Shown piece by piece: positions 10,701-17,774 of a stretch of DNA of 64,000 nt. A program made the position numbers and the translations under genes. Numbering within the stretch: the stretch's first letter is position 1; the number at the start of each line of letters is the position of its first letter. Source of the DNA: CAVQCT01 sp964371785. Its GTDB lineage: Bacteria; Zixibacteria; MSB-5A5; GN15; FEB-12. The DNA is taken from contig CAYJOL010000009.1 of assembly GCA_964371785.1 (NCBI GenBank), forward strand, positions 1 through 64,000, written 5' to 3'. The notes beneath the pieces are model-generated. The model was not told the origin of the DNA and made no database searches. It saw only the letters and a program-made list of their open reading frames with translations.

Positions 10701-11047
10701 TTGGCATTTGAATTTGCTATATCATCGCTCAAGCCGCCGTCACTTCTCGCAGTCCCCACCAACAGTACATAGTGAATTCGCTGAGGAGTAATGAAATACC
10801 AGCTCTCGATGGAATCCTTGATTGTCTCATTTGAAGTTCCATCCTGAAAGAACCACATTCCTACTCGTAGGCTACGGGTAGATTCAATGTAGTCACGAAG
10901 ATTGGTCAGCTCGGAGCCGGCCATCTGACTATTCGCAACAATTATGTAATCCCATTGGTTGAGCCATTTCACCTCGGAGTGTGTCGCAAGGCCGAGCGTG
11001 AATACCAACAGCAGAGTAATTGTGAGCCACTTTACATCTTTCATCAC
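7703..11047 (-). CDS. Gingipain-like (peptidase C25) secreted protein with C-terminal sorting domain, catalytic His missing
   Basis: The 1114-residue protein has an N-terminal signal (about residues 8-25) and a C25-like domain over roughly residues 30-420, including IGRLPVISRSEVATYQQKLE. The catalytic Cys is present at about 309 in LFLAASCNTG. The catalytic His, normally in GHGS about 35 residues earlier, is replaced: the sequence there is VGMATGSN (about 269-276, Thr273 in the His place). Beta-rich domains follow, and the end is a type IX/FlgD-like sorting domain from LLQNYPNPFNSTTKISI to KKMLYLK. It may be a non-proteolytic derivative, or use another His. It is the last gene of a three-gene operon. 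The start is GTG at 11047, or the ATG directly after it. Confidence 0.85.
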   Translation of the reverse strand: MMKDVKWLTITLLLVFTLGLATHSEVKWLNQWDYIIVANSQMAGSELTNLRDYIESTRSLRVGMWFFQDGTSNETIKDSIESWYFITPQRIHYVLLVGTARSDGGLSDDIANSNAKNFIPGFYHIDQFGHRTLYDNSYVSFDTSGVGFLHSNTDRCPRLIIGRLPVISRSEVATYQQKLEAYESHRYHDPVSNPDTSWHSDILYVVGDSTRGDENPEPAWVISGMNRIKDEVCPANVDKTYLKMNDYATPASRENALNSLVNNGKTIIVGMATGSNLMNYFDIWTRPSFDVATDLSNSVRLPLFLAASCNTGEADTAYSSGSQRSMAENLLVQSTKGAVAVIGASGFTGQNACESFAAEFLTLYFEHPDWSIGHIFVATKIWGLKNPIEANSIDTYSMFSILGDPSLVLYNDSWPTSDSGFSSAFELDSPFPIQNTRRSTYQINADTVRISVSADPEDAIYDDRSMEIVGTDQAVASVNSSWSLFNFNLPINENNRFLTFWARIPQHPSGIAKLSINGHLANGSLLSDAIGGEYVEDQNGIIIGAANRQEPVWSDDPIFFAFDLSPYDGATLDQLLIEYKGGSTNPPQPFRGYFDNVSISADWGSAPVVDDINMPSVINENTVVIASIYADDFADIYFKRDHLDYEWTASTGYFTGTGAQVQYHAPAGSHVNVLISCHVNDQGGHEVTRTKYVTIQVNSGCPTFYVLSSGRYVKDNVILTESEDNLRDTRDVTDLCPVTVVPDLTDGMIRIKLTEEEKETSYIDHISLLAIPYTLQLGERLALNQTGEVVALTDPIPPFHANSPLGTDLTQAVKEQDGNYFEYYGPGELELFFPNVDSIYSSRGLKKPYGSTPPGVNGPEPPPKNINKVNVTSGDLNSAGDNLVTVEVLDNSRGFVQMNRLFPRIRPTIDCFTELPDLVEYNPMPVVRFTWNDYFRADQIAFYQSRKIDQVDICSDETAASADGASVLNQIEQTDGNYFVLRPGGSIELSFATPRATQQNVQYVLKAVGYYETTSAADQSRTNSADLLQNYPNPFNSTTKISIMVNEPSDVELDIFNILGQKVKSVYSGRLDPGRVDLEWNGTNSSNSEVASGVYYYRLKTNESVQTKKMLYLK

Positions 11048-11050
11048 ACG

Positions 11051-11060
11051 CCCCCCCCCC
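11051..11060 (-). repeat. Ten-base poly-G tract in the ribosome-binding region of the C25-like gene
   Basis: On the minus strand a run of ten G residues starts with the last base of the M23 stop codon TAG and ends seven bases before the ATG at 11044 (four before the GTG at 11047). It occupies the place of the Shine-Dalgarno sequence. Length changes by replication slippage would alter spacing and strength of the ribosome site, as in phase-variable genes of other bacteria. The tract is seen directly; the phase-variation role is inference. Confidence 0.6.
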
Positions 11061-12643
11061 TACTTCAACAGAACTAATTTGCGAGTTAAAGAACCTGCCT
11101 TTGTCGAAAGCTTGTAGTAGTATACGCCAGATGCAACCCGGCCACCGTTGTCACTATCCCCGTTCCACACCACAGAATAAGTCCCGTCTACGAAGTTACC
11201 GGAAGCTATCATCTTCACCTTTTGACCGAGAATATTGTAGACCGTTAAGTCTATTTGTCCTTCCTGCCTCTTGGAAATGGAAAAGTCAATGCTGGTTGAA
11301 GGATTAAATGGATTGGGATAGTTTTGACTCAACGAAAATGTGCGTGGCTGGGCAGTTACGACCGAGCGGTAACCAGGTGACCAGGAAGTGTTGCCGTCCG
11401 TAAAGTATAGCCTGTACTTGTAATAGTGACGGCCCGGAGGAATTCCTTTGTCGATATAAGTGTTATCGCCGGCTGCGGCCGCTAAAGTTGAGGAAACCTC
11501 GTTGTACCCTGCCAGCGAATCTGAACTTCTGAAGATCACTATCCCTGAAAGCAGGTCGCTGCTCAGTCCTGTCCACATGACTCGGACTGTCGAGCTTGAA
11601 TCCGCTTCCACGCGAAAGTTCTCGATCAGCGTAGCGGGACCGTAACCAGAAATATTCCCCCAGTAACTATAGTCATTACATTCTCCATTTTCAGTCCATA
11701 CGTCGTACGCTGAGATTCCGATCCAGCGAAAGTCTTGAAACAGAGTATTGTTTACGGGATCCACCTCCCAATTGATTATCTGATCGTCGTCCCCGACGTT
11801 ATATTCATTCGCGTATACCCTTACGGTAACTTCGAAATCACTGTTCCCCTCTGTGGTGAAGGTGTATTCGCCGATGGTCGTGCCATTCTGCGCCCAAAAC
11901 GCCACATTGCTATCCTTTGTGTATTCCGGGTATTGTGTATCTGAGATCGGCTGGGTGTCTTGGGTCGTGAAGTTATATCGTTTTGAGTGCGCTGTTCCCA
12001 CACCATCATAAAGCCAAATTGATAGTTGGCTGAAATCCAACTCAGTGGATGGTGTGCAAGTGGAAAAAACCAATCTATCTATGGCGCCTGAGGCGGTAGG
12101 ATAGATCTCCAAACCACCGTTGCAGTAAACGTCCGGACACGTTGAATTGATAAAAGGCAAAAGTGTAAGTGGGTGACATCTTGGAGCCAACTCGTAGGCT
12201 TCGTTATCGCCGAAGTAGCCGTAGTGCAAATGGGGTGGCACATCGCCTGAATGCCCTGAATACCCTATTATCTCGCCTTGAGGAACCGTATCACCTTCAC
12301 TAATGGTGTCGATATATGAACTAAGGTGCATATAAAGTGAGGAGCCCGCATCCCAGTCAGACTCGTGATTGTACACAACATAAACGGCACCATTGGAAGT
12401 TGTTGCTCGCCTACGCAGAACTGCCTGAATGGTGCCGTGTATTGGTGTATCGTCCGCAGCTCTAATATCAATTCCACTGTGGTGATTGTAATTTCCAGAA
12501 TTGTCTCGGCGGATGCTATAAGTAGAAGTGATAGTATCCGCCATGAAACCATTCGAATTTGAAATAGGCCAATATCCCTGGCTCCAAGCTAGCTCGTGAC
12601 ATGAGCACAATAGCACAAAGATCACAAAAACAATACCTTTCAC
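11060..12643 (-). CDS. Secreted M23 metallopeptidase with C-terminal sorting domain
   Basis: This 527-residue protein carries a signal peptide (about residues 1-21) and an M23 domain over about 35-165. Its zinc ligands are visible in HHSGIDIRAADD (H-x-G-x-D) and PPHLHYGY (HxH). A beta-rich central region and an Fn3-like segment follow. The last 90 residues are a type IX/FlgD-like sorting domain (LSQNYPNPFNPSTSIDFSI ... SGVYYYKL ... RKLVLLK). It should be exported to the periplasm by Sec and then to the surface by a type IX-like system, where it would cut peptidoglycan or peptide cross-links. It starts at an ATG that overlaps the upstream stop codon by 4 bp and ends ten bases before the C25-like gene. 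Confidence 0.88.
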   Translation of the reverse strand: MKGIVFVIFVLLCSCHELAWSQGYWPISNSNGFMADTITSTYSIRRDNSGNYNHHSGIDIRAADDTPIHGTIQAVLRRRATTSNGAVYVVYNHESDWDAGSSLYMHLSSYIDTISEGDTVPQGEIIGYSGHSGDVPPHLHYGYFGDNEAYELAPRCHPLTLLPFINSTCPDVYCNGGLEIYPTASGAIDRLVFSTCTPSTELDFSQLSIWLYDGVGTAHSKRYNFTTQDTQPISDTQYPEYTKDSNVAFWAQNGTTIGEYTFTTEGNSDFEVTVRVYANEYNVGDDDQIINWEVDPVNNTLFQDFRWIGISAYDVWTENGECNDYSYWGNISGYGPATLIENFRVEADSSSTVRVMWTGLSSDLLSGIVIFRSSDSLAGYNEVSSTLAAAAGDNTYIDKGIPPGRHYYKYRLYFTDGNTSWSPGYRSVVTAQPRTFSLSQNYPNPFNPSTSIDFSISKRQEGQIDLTVYNILGQKVKMIASGNFVDGTYSVVWNGDSDNGGRVASGVYYYKLSTKAGSLTRKLVLLK

Positions 12644-13806
12644 CTCTCTACCCCCACATTCGCGTGACCTACCGTCAAGGTCGAGCTGTTATTCATATCC
12701 CTTCTTAAGAGATATACCCGGTTGCCTGGCATTCTTACAACATCGACGATGCCATCTATTACTTCCGACGATACCAGTCTTCCCGTATTGGGCGCAATGT
12801 TATACAGCACCGATTTGGTTGACGTGCTCAGTTTCCCTGTAAGATAGTAATCGATTTGAGGTGTTTTTACCAATGCATAGCTACTATCTATCAACATGTT
12901 TGGGAAATATGAGCAACCCTCACCATTATTAGTCACAAGATTGCTTCGCCACAATGTTTCGGCCGTGACGTAATTCAATAGTTGAACTATGTACCCCGAT
13001 CTGTCTGAGACTTCTCTAAGGTACAGGAGCGCGAAATCCGCGGGTTGGGAAACAGCCGCATTTATGACATATGTGTTATCGAAGATGTGCGACCAAGCGA
13101 CGGTCAAAGTCGTATCGACCAAGACAACGGCGTTAGGTGTGAAAGCTATTAGTTTGCCGCCGTCGGATGAGACTTTCGAAATCCAGAAGTCCGGTTTAAG
13201 ACCTCTAGGATAGTCGATCTGCCGTACACAGTTTCCGCTGAACACATCATAGACATATATCTTGTCAGACAAAAGCAAGAGCAGTGAATCCGTTAGTGAA
13301 TTGACATCCCAGCCTCCTCCCCTGACATTGCGGACTACATAAACTTCATGACCGCGCCTATCAAACACGCGAGGAATTACACCGATTTCGAGGTCATTCG
13401 AAGTGAAAAAGTAGGTGCCGTTAGGTGAAGGCAAGAGTGGACCTTGCTCATAGTCCTTTGAAAACAGATGGGGCCCGCTCAGATCAAATACTCGGACACT
13501 TGAAGTGCCCTCATCGATTGTCCGCGAAACCACGATTGCCGGGCGTTCGCCGTAACTGACATTGTAGCAGCTATAGGGTCCCGGGATCACTAGAACTTCC
13601 CTGTTATCCCGAAGGTCTACGACTTTAATAGAAGACTCTCCGGTCCTTTTGTCACCAAGCTCAAGAATCAAGTAGTTCCTAACGACTTGATGCGTGACAG
13701 CCCCAGCAATTGAAATATCAGCCTCAGCGGCGAGCATGTCAGCTGCTGCAATCGTTATCTGGGGTGCCCATCCCAATAGACATGCGTAAAATAGCAAATA
13801 CTTCAT
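12640..13806 (-). CDS. Secreted beta-propeller-like protein
   Basis: This 388-residue protein has a signal peptide (about residues 1-21, ending IAA). It then shows repeated short beta-strand blocks such as SIKVVDLRDNREVLVIPG, VRVFDLSGPHLFSKDYEQG and KIYVYDVFSGNCVRQIDYP. The pattern, x-V-x-D followed by a turn about every 45-50 residues, suggests a WD/YVTN-like propeller. No sorting domain or enzyme motif is visible. It is the first gene of the operon that continues with the M23 and C25-like proteins. A GGGAGGG site precedes the ATG. A binding or scaffolding role for the exported peptidases is possible but unproven. Confidence 0.75.
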   Translation of the reverse strand: MKYLLFYACLLGWAPQITIAAADMLAAEADISIAGAVTHQVVRNYLILELGDKRTGESSIKVVDLRDNREVLVIPGPYSCYNVSYGERPAIVVSRTIDEGTSSVRVFDLSGPHLFSKDYEQGPLLPSPNGTYFFTSNDLEIGVIPRVFDRRGHEVYVVRNVRGGGWDVNSLTDSLLLLLSDKIYVYDVFSGNCVRQIDYPRGLKPDFWISKVSSDGGKLIAFTPNAVVLVDTTLTVAWSHIFDNTYVINAAVSQPADFALLYLREVSDRSGYIVQLLNYVTAETLWRSNLVTNNGEGCSYFPNMLIDSSYALVKTPQIDYYLTGKLSTSTKSVLYNIAPNTGRLVSSEVIDGIVDVVRMPGNRVYLLRRDMNNSSTLTVGHANVGVER

Positions 13807-14003
13807 AGGCCCTCCCGACCAATGCTGCTTTCTTGAATTTCGATCTTGACCCAGCTTAGCGCCAGATGGATTTATCTACACGTCAATTTAAGCTGGCACG
13901 TACCCAATGTCAAGTTGGAACTTCGGTTACCCGATTACCGTCTATATGTCGGGCGCACTTGGACTGGGTTAATTCTGCTCGGTCCCGCCGACATCGGGCA
14001 AGA

Positions 14004-14243
14004 AATGCTCACATCGAGAGCTTCAACGGACGGCTTCGGAACAAATGCCTAAATGCCGAACTGTTCTTGACACTGGAAGACGCCTTACAGAAATTAGCCG
14101 TGTGAAGATCAGATTACAACAAGACCCGGCTGCACAGTACTCTGGGAGACCTTTCTCCTCCGGAATTCGCGGCCCAATGGAGTTCAACCAACCCGCAGGC
14201 AGTCGAATTCCTTAACCAGAAATTGGTCCAGTCCACGGGGTGA
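14004..14243 (+). pseudogene. IS3-family transposase (OrfB) C-terminal remnant
   Basis: The translated frame reads NAHIESFNGRLRNKCLNAEL, then FLTLEDALQKLAV, a stop TGA at 14103-14105, then RSDYNKTRLHSTLGDLSPPE and onward to a second stop at 14241. This is the C-terminal DDE region of IS3-group OrfB, where the usual order is NAHIESFNGRLR...DYNxxRPHSSLG. The in-frame TGA sits where a conserved Trp (TGG) is expected, so a nonsense mutation is clear. Upstream of 14004 the match is lost, so the catalytic N-terminal half is deleted. The gene is dead. Confidence 0.85.
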
Positions 14244-14274
14244 GCTCAAACTACCTTCAATTCGAGGTTTCAAC

Positions 14275-14300
14275 TGGACCAGTTTTCGGGGGGAAGGTCA
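14275..14300 (+). mobile_element. Probable right end (inverted repeat) of the IS3-family remnant
   Basis: Forty bases after the OrfB stop the sequence GGACCAGTTTTCGGGG followed by GGAAGGTCA resembles an insertion-sequence terminal repeat ending in TCA. The reverse complement begins TGACCTTCCCCCCGAAAAC. A similar CCTTCCCCC core occurs near 15800, upstream of the separate OrfA remnant. The assignment rests on this partial match and on position, and is tentative. Confidence 0.4.
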
Positions 14301-14344
14301 CTTCCCGGCGAGTTCATATTTGGTAACGAGGCACTCCGTATATT

Positions 14345-14374
14345 AAAAGACCCGCACGTATACGCCATGCGGGC
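14345..14374 (-). terminator. Rho-independent terminator
   Basis: On the minus strand the stem CCCGCA (14368-14373) pairs with TGCGGG (14351-14356) across an 11-base loop. It is followed by TCTTTTAATA. It lies about 32 bp after the stop codon of the small membrane protein at 14406-14510 and would end that transcript. Confidence 0.7.
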
Positions 14375-14405
14375 CACTAACTTACGCACAAGCGCAAGAA
14401 AATCC

Positions 14406-14510
14406 CTAGAGATCTATCCGAAGAGCGAAAGCGGTTACCACAAGACCGGCGACCAGAGCACCGGCGAGCAAAATGATCGTGAGCACTTTACTACTTTTGT
14501 TTTTCCGCAT
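14406..14510 (-). CDS. Small single-span membrane protein (34 aa)
   Basis: A short frame beginning ATG at 14510 encodes MRKNKSSKVLTI followed by a hydrophobic helix (ILLAGALVAGLVVTAFAL) and the end RIDL. A perfect AGGAGG sits six bases before this ATG. The positive N-terminus and one membrane span are typical of small inner-membrane proteins. It begins 37 bp after the stop of the membrane protein at 14548-15531 and is followed by a terminator, so the two probably form a small operon. No homologue is recognised; the case rests on ribosome site, hydrophobic pattern and terminator. Confidence 0.65.
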   Translation of the reverse strand: MRKNKSSKVLTIILLAGALVAGLVVTAFALRIDL

Positions 14511-14547
14511 ACCCATCCTCCTTTACACTACCAATTTTACTGTTTAC

Positions 14548-15531
14548 TCATTTTGACTTCGAATGTTTCATTAAACTTGTATCAATGTCCCAAAGCACTT
14601 CTATTGCATTTCCTGGCAGCAATGCGTTTTTTATGCTCAAAGTGTACTCGTATCCTCCATCCTCGGTTCGTACCGAGTCTACGGAACAAATTGAGTCGTC
14701 GGTAGCATCTTGGTGAAAAAATTCCTCGTGTACCTGCAAGTACGGCGGTCTTTTCACTTTCATTCTCATCCCACCTTCAACCGGTCTGACCGTCGCTATA
14801 CTTAGGTTACCCCACCTATTTAGCCCGAGTTCGACGTTACGTTCGATGGTGAAAGAGGACTTCGGAGGCATTTGAATGACCGTGTCTAGCCATAACGTAT
14901 CATGATCAATCAGCTCACCATTGTCAATGGGAAAGTCGTGCTTACAAATCACTCTCTCAGTAGAGTCCCTAATAATCACATACGTTGGCCTTACTTTCTC
15001 ACATTTTCCCTGAAAGGACGAATACCTGATTCTGACCGGATATTCTTCTGACAAATCTGACGGATTGAGTACTGTTTGCACAATAAGCTGATTCGCAACA
15101 AGACAGTCACCTGATGGTGACAAACCATTAAACTTTAGTTCAACATAACGGTCCACTTCGTAAATATTGTGCTGCTCTACCATGCGCTTTACGTTGTCGG
15201 CAATCTTCGTCCTGCCAAAATCTTTAGTCAGTAACCGGAGATGACCGCTGGCCATACTTCCCTCAATGCGTCTCAGTAGCTCATCGGCAGTCCGCTTCGA
15301 TTTGTTTACTCCTGAATAATAGAACATCAAACTAAACGCAACTGAAAAAACCATCAGAAACCCTAGATGCCTCACAGTCTGTGAGTTCCACTCTTTGAGT
15401 TGACTGTCCCCTTCTGCCCTGCGCCGACTCAAAGCTATAAGAATGAATCCAAGCGAAATTATGACGAACAGTACAATAGCCTCAAACCAACCGAGACCGA
15501 ACAACTCAAGCATACCTCTGATCAGACTCAC
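14548..15531 (-). CDS. Hypothetical two-span membrane protein
   Basis: This protein of about 327 residues has two transmembrane segments near its N-terminus (EAIVLFVIISLGFILIAL and LGFLMVFSVAFSLMFYY). A C-terminal domain of about 240 residues looks beta-rich and has alternating hydrophobic residues. A GGGAGG ribosome site lies five bases before GTG at 15531. A GTG two codons further upstream overlaps that site and is less likely, and an ATG at 15513 is also possible. I recognise no family. The gene sits between two IS3 remnants in a stretch of lower G+C than the second half of the window, which suggests acquisition. Confidence 0.7.
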   Translation of the reverse strand: MSLIRGMLELFGLGWFEAIVLFVIISLGFILIALSRRRAEGDSQLKEWNSQTVRHLGFLMVFSVAFSLMFYYSGVNKSKRTADELLRRIEGSMASGHLRLLTKDFGRTKIADNVKRMVEQHNIYEVDRYVELKFNGLSPSGDCLVANQLIVQTVLNPSDLSEEYPVRIRYSSFQGKCEKVRPTYVIIRDSTERVICKHDFPIDNGELIDHDTLWLDTVIQMPPKSSFTIERNVELGLNRWGNLSIATVRPVEGGMRMKVKRPPYLQVHEEFFHQDATDDSICSVDSVRTEDGGYEYTLSIKNALLPGNAIEVLWDIDTSLMKHSKSK

Positions 15532-15887
15532 GCGCACCTCCCTCGAGCATACTCAGAATGCAGTATCCCTATATAGAATCAATTCCACCTATGTCTAGCG
15601 TAGACGGGAGTGCCATCAAATGGACAACTCCATCTTGACTTTTTAATGTACGCACTTACTTGCGTTTTGACTGCTTTCTGCCCTGTTATTTAAATATAAG
15701 TCTTCAACACAAATACGTCAACTCCCAAAATCAGCCCAAACTCAGTTCCAGCCCACTCCACTCAATGTTACCCACAACCACATAATTCCCTCTCAGTAGC
15801 CTTCCCCCTGACCTTTTCACAAAAAACTCCACAATTTGGAACTTAAGTGTTTGACTGAATGCGGATCTTCGAGAAGGAGGATTTTGC

Positions 15888-16034
15888 ATGAAGAAGTCAC
15901 GTTTCACCGAACAGCAGATTGCCTGCGCACTAATCGGGAGCAGCATAATTGGAAACTGGAAGCTCGTTCTGAGCTCTACAACAAAACCCACCCGTCGGCG
16001 ATACCCATATTTTTCACAATTCGAAATAGTATAG
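15888..16034 (+). pseudogene. IS3-family transposase OrfA N-terminal remnant
   Basis: An ATG preceded by GAAGGAGG opens a frame MKKSRFTEQQIACALIG. This is the typical start of IS3-group OrfA (MKKSRFTEEQIxxAL), a helix-turn-helix protein. After about 16 codons the similarity ends and the frame runs into unrelated sequence until TAG at 16032. A CCTTCCCCC core at about 15799-15807 may be the left terminal repeat. The orientation is the same as the OrfB remnant at 14004, but the order is reversed, so these are pieces of two copies or a rearranged one. Confidence 0.75.
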
Positions 16035-16859
16035 TCATACTTGCTTCAGATAAGGAACGGATGCTTGCGGTCGTCTAATGCCTGGATTATTTCAATGGGA
16101 TTGACCGCTTGGCCCCGAAACGCGCTAAACGCCTGGATGAAAACGATGTGTCATTACGCATAAGGCAGTTTTTCATATCGCCAGCCAGGACAATTGAATG
16201 GGCAAGTTCACATTTTGAATAGCCTTTCGATGCGTCAATAGTGAACTCCGATGAGCGAAAAGTATACTCTTTAGCTTTCGCATCCAGAATCTCAAAAAAC
16301 CCTAGTTAGTGTGGGACGAATTTGTGTTGTTGTCCTCCGATTCTACGACCAAATGCTGCCTTGCTGAGTGGCCAACTCGATCTTTCTGCCCAATAAGCGA
16401 GAAATCGTCCTTTGTGCGCCGATAACTTGTGGACAAATGTGCCTGGAGAAATCGAACCCCCATCCATCTCGTCGACTTTACGTTGGATCATGGATTGAAG
16501 TCCCAATGTGCTCTGTTATCTCCTTGACTTAGAGGGAGCGCCAACCTGACAGAACTGAAGTTTTCAAGTCAACTTCCCCCGATCGAAACAAGACCAACCA
16601 AACTCCATAAATCAGCCACCAAGGCTCCTTATGCAGTCGCCGATGAGATTCTATGATAATACTGGCTTCCTACAATAGATTCTTGTTGTTGCCACGAGTA
16701 TCTTTGGCTAGATTTGCCGTGATTATGAGACGTACAAAATCGAGCTTGGCTCAACAAATGAGACTATCCACCGCAGTAAGTTCGGGAATTAGGGCCTCTG
16801 ATTTTCCACGACTCATAGGAAAATGTAGCGCTCGAAGTCGTTGTGGGACAACACGTTTT
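16035..16859. other. Gene-free stretch upstream of tRNA-Arg
   Basis: No convincing gene is present. Short frames on both strands lack ribosome sites and recognisable motifs. The last 70 bp resemble the sequence upstream of the tRNA remnant at 7544 (TAGGGCCTCTG at 16790, GTCGTTGTG from about 16837) and should contain the tRNA promoter. The combination of nearby IS debris and absence of genes suggests decayed mobile DNA. Confidence 0.5.
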
Positions 16860-16933
16860 TCCCCCGTAGCTCATCCGGATAGAGCATCTGCCTTCTAAGC
16901 AGAGGGTAGCAGGTTCGAGTCCTGCCGGGGGTA
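16860..16933 (+). tRNA. tRNA-Arg (anticodon UCU)
   Basis: The cloverleaf can be drawn directly. Acceptor TCCCCCG pairs with CGGGGGT, the D-stem is GCTC/GAGC, the anticodon stem TCTGC/GCAGA carries the loop CTTCTAA, and the T-stem GCAGG/CCTGC carries the loop TTCGAGT. The discriminator base is A and CCA is not encoded. The anticodon TCT reads AGA/AGG (Arg). Position 1 (T) faces T at position 72, a mismatch; the degenerate copy at 7544 has G there instead. Confidence 0.9.
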
Positions 16934-16982
16934 TTTGATTTGACGCGCCTCGGCCAAGTTCGAGCAAGAATTAGGGGTAGTT

Positions 16983-17597
16983 ATGGAAATCTGGAAACGT
17001 TGGGCGGATCATTACCGCAATCTCGGATTTAACGCAGAGCACATTTGTAGAGATGGAATTCTCAATGAGGGCGAGTTCAACTCTGCCTCCCCTCGCGTTC
17101 TATTTGTACTCAAGGAAACTGACGATGCTGCCGGACTGGACTTGCGCGATCACTTGAGAAACGGCCCGGTCTTTCAAATGTGGCACACGGTTGCCCGTTG
17201 GGCCGTCGGCATTCTTGAGAATTTCCCGGAATACAACGGTATCAACGGCGATCAGATGAAGCAATCGCTTTCAAAAGTAGCATGCATTAATCTGAAAAAG
17301 CTGACCGGTGGTGCCGCAGCGAATCTCTCGGTCGTAGGCGCCTTCGCTCTTCGCGACCGACATCTGCTGAGAGAGCAGATCAAAGACATTATCAGACCCA
17401 ACATTATAGTTGGATGCGGCACATTTGAGATCTTGGCGTGGCTTCTGGAGCTCGACGTCGATCCGATGGAGCCATTTGCCAAAGCAGTGTATTCGAAAGA
17501 CTACTCGGCCTGGGTTATTCCTAGCAGACATCCAAACAGAGCGAGTGTCACTGCTTATGATGATCTGAAGAAATTTATACAAGGGATGAGAAGATAG
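16983..17597 (+). CDS. Uracil-DNA-glycosylase-superfamily-like protein
   Basis: The 204-residue protein shows the skeleton of the UDG fold. These are PRVLFVLKETDD (about 37-48, in the place of the vlfVGeaPG motif), an asparagine-containing segment CINLKKLTGG (about 100), IRPNIIVGCGTFEILAWLL (about 140, matching the iKPxvIvxLG strand) and SRHPNRAS (about 180, in the place of the HP(S/A) motif). The key catalytic residues are not clearly conserved, so it may be a divergent or non-catalytic member. The ATG follows AGGGG and lies 50 bp after tRNA-Arg. It is monocistronic or leads into the HEPN-like gene 180 bp downstream. Family assignment is from motif pattern only. Confidence 0.55.
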   Translation: MEIWKRWADHYRNLGFNAEHICRDGILNEGEFNSASPRVLFVLKETDDAAGLDLRDHLRNGPVFQMWHTVARWAVGILENFPEYNGINGDQMKQSLSKVACINLKKLTGGAAANLSVVGAFALRDRHLLREQIKDIIRPNIIVGCGTFEILAWLLELDVDPMEPFAKAVYSKDYSAWVIPSRHPNRASVTAYDDLKKFIQGMRR

Positions 17598-17774
17598 CTC
17601 TTTGTCACGACTGATTGGTTAATGTCGAAATACATACCAAGGGGTGGGCCTGCTGTCCGAACACTTATGGCCCTTGGTCTATAGGCAAAACCTGTATTTG
17701 CTGAATTCAGAAACAGTATTTGATTTTAGATCACGGACCGCTGAGAGTGATTAGAGTTTGACAGGTAGAGGAAT

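Noticed and set aside
16306..16506. 66-residue minus-strand frame
   Set aside because: No ribosome site, no recognisable family and location inside decayed mobile DNA; kept only as part of the gene-free stretch.
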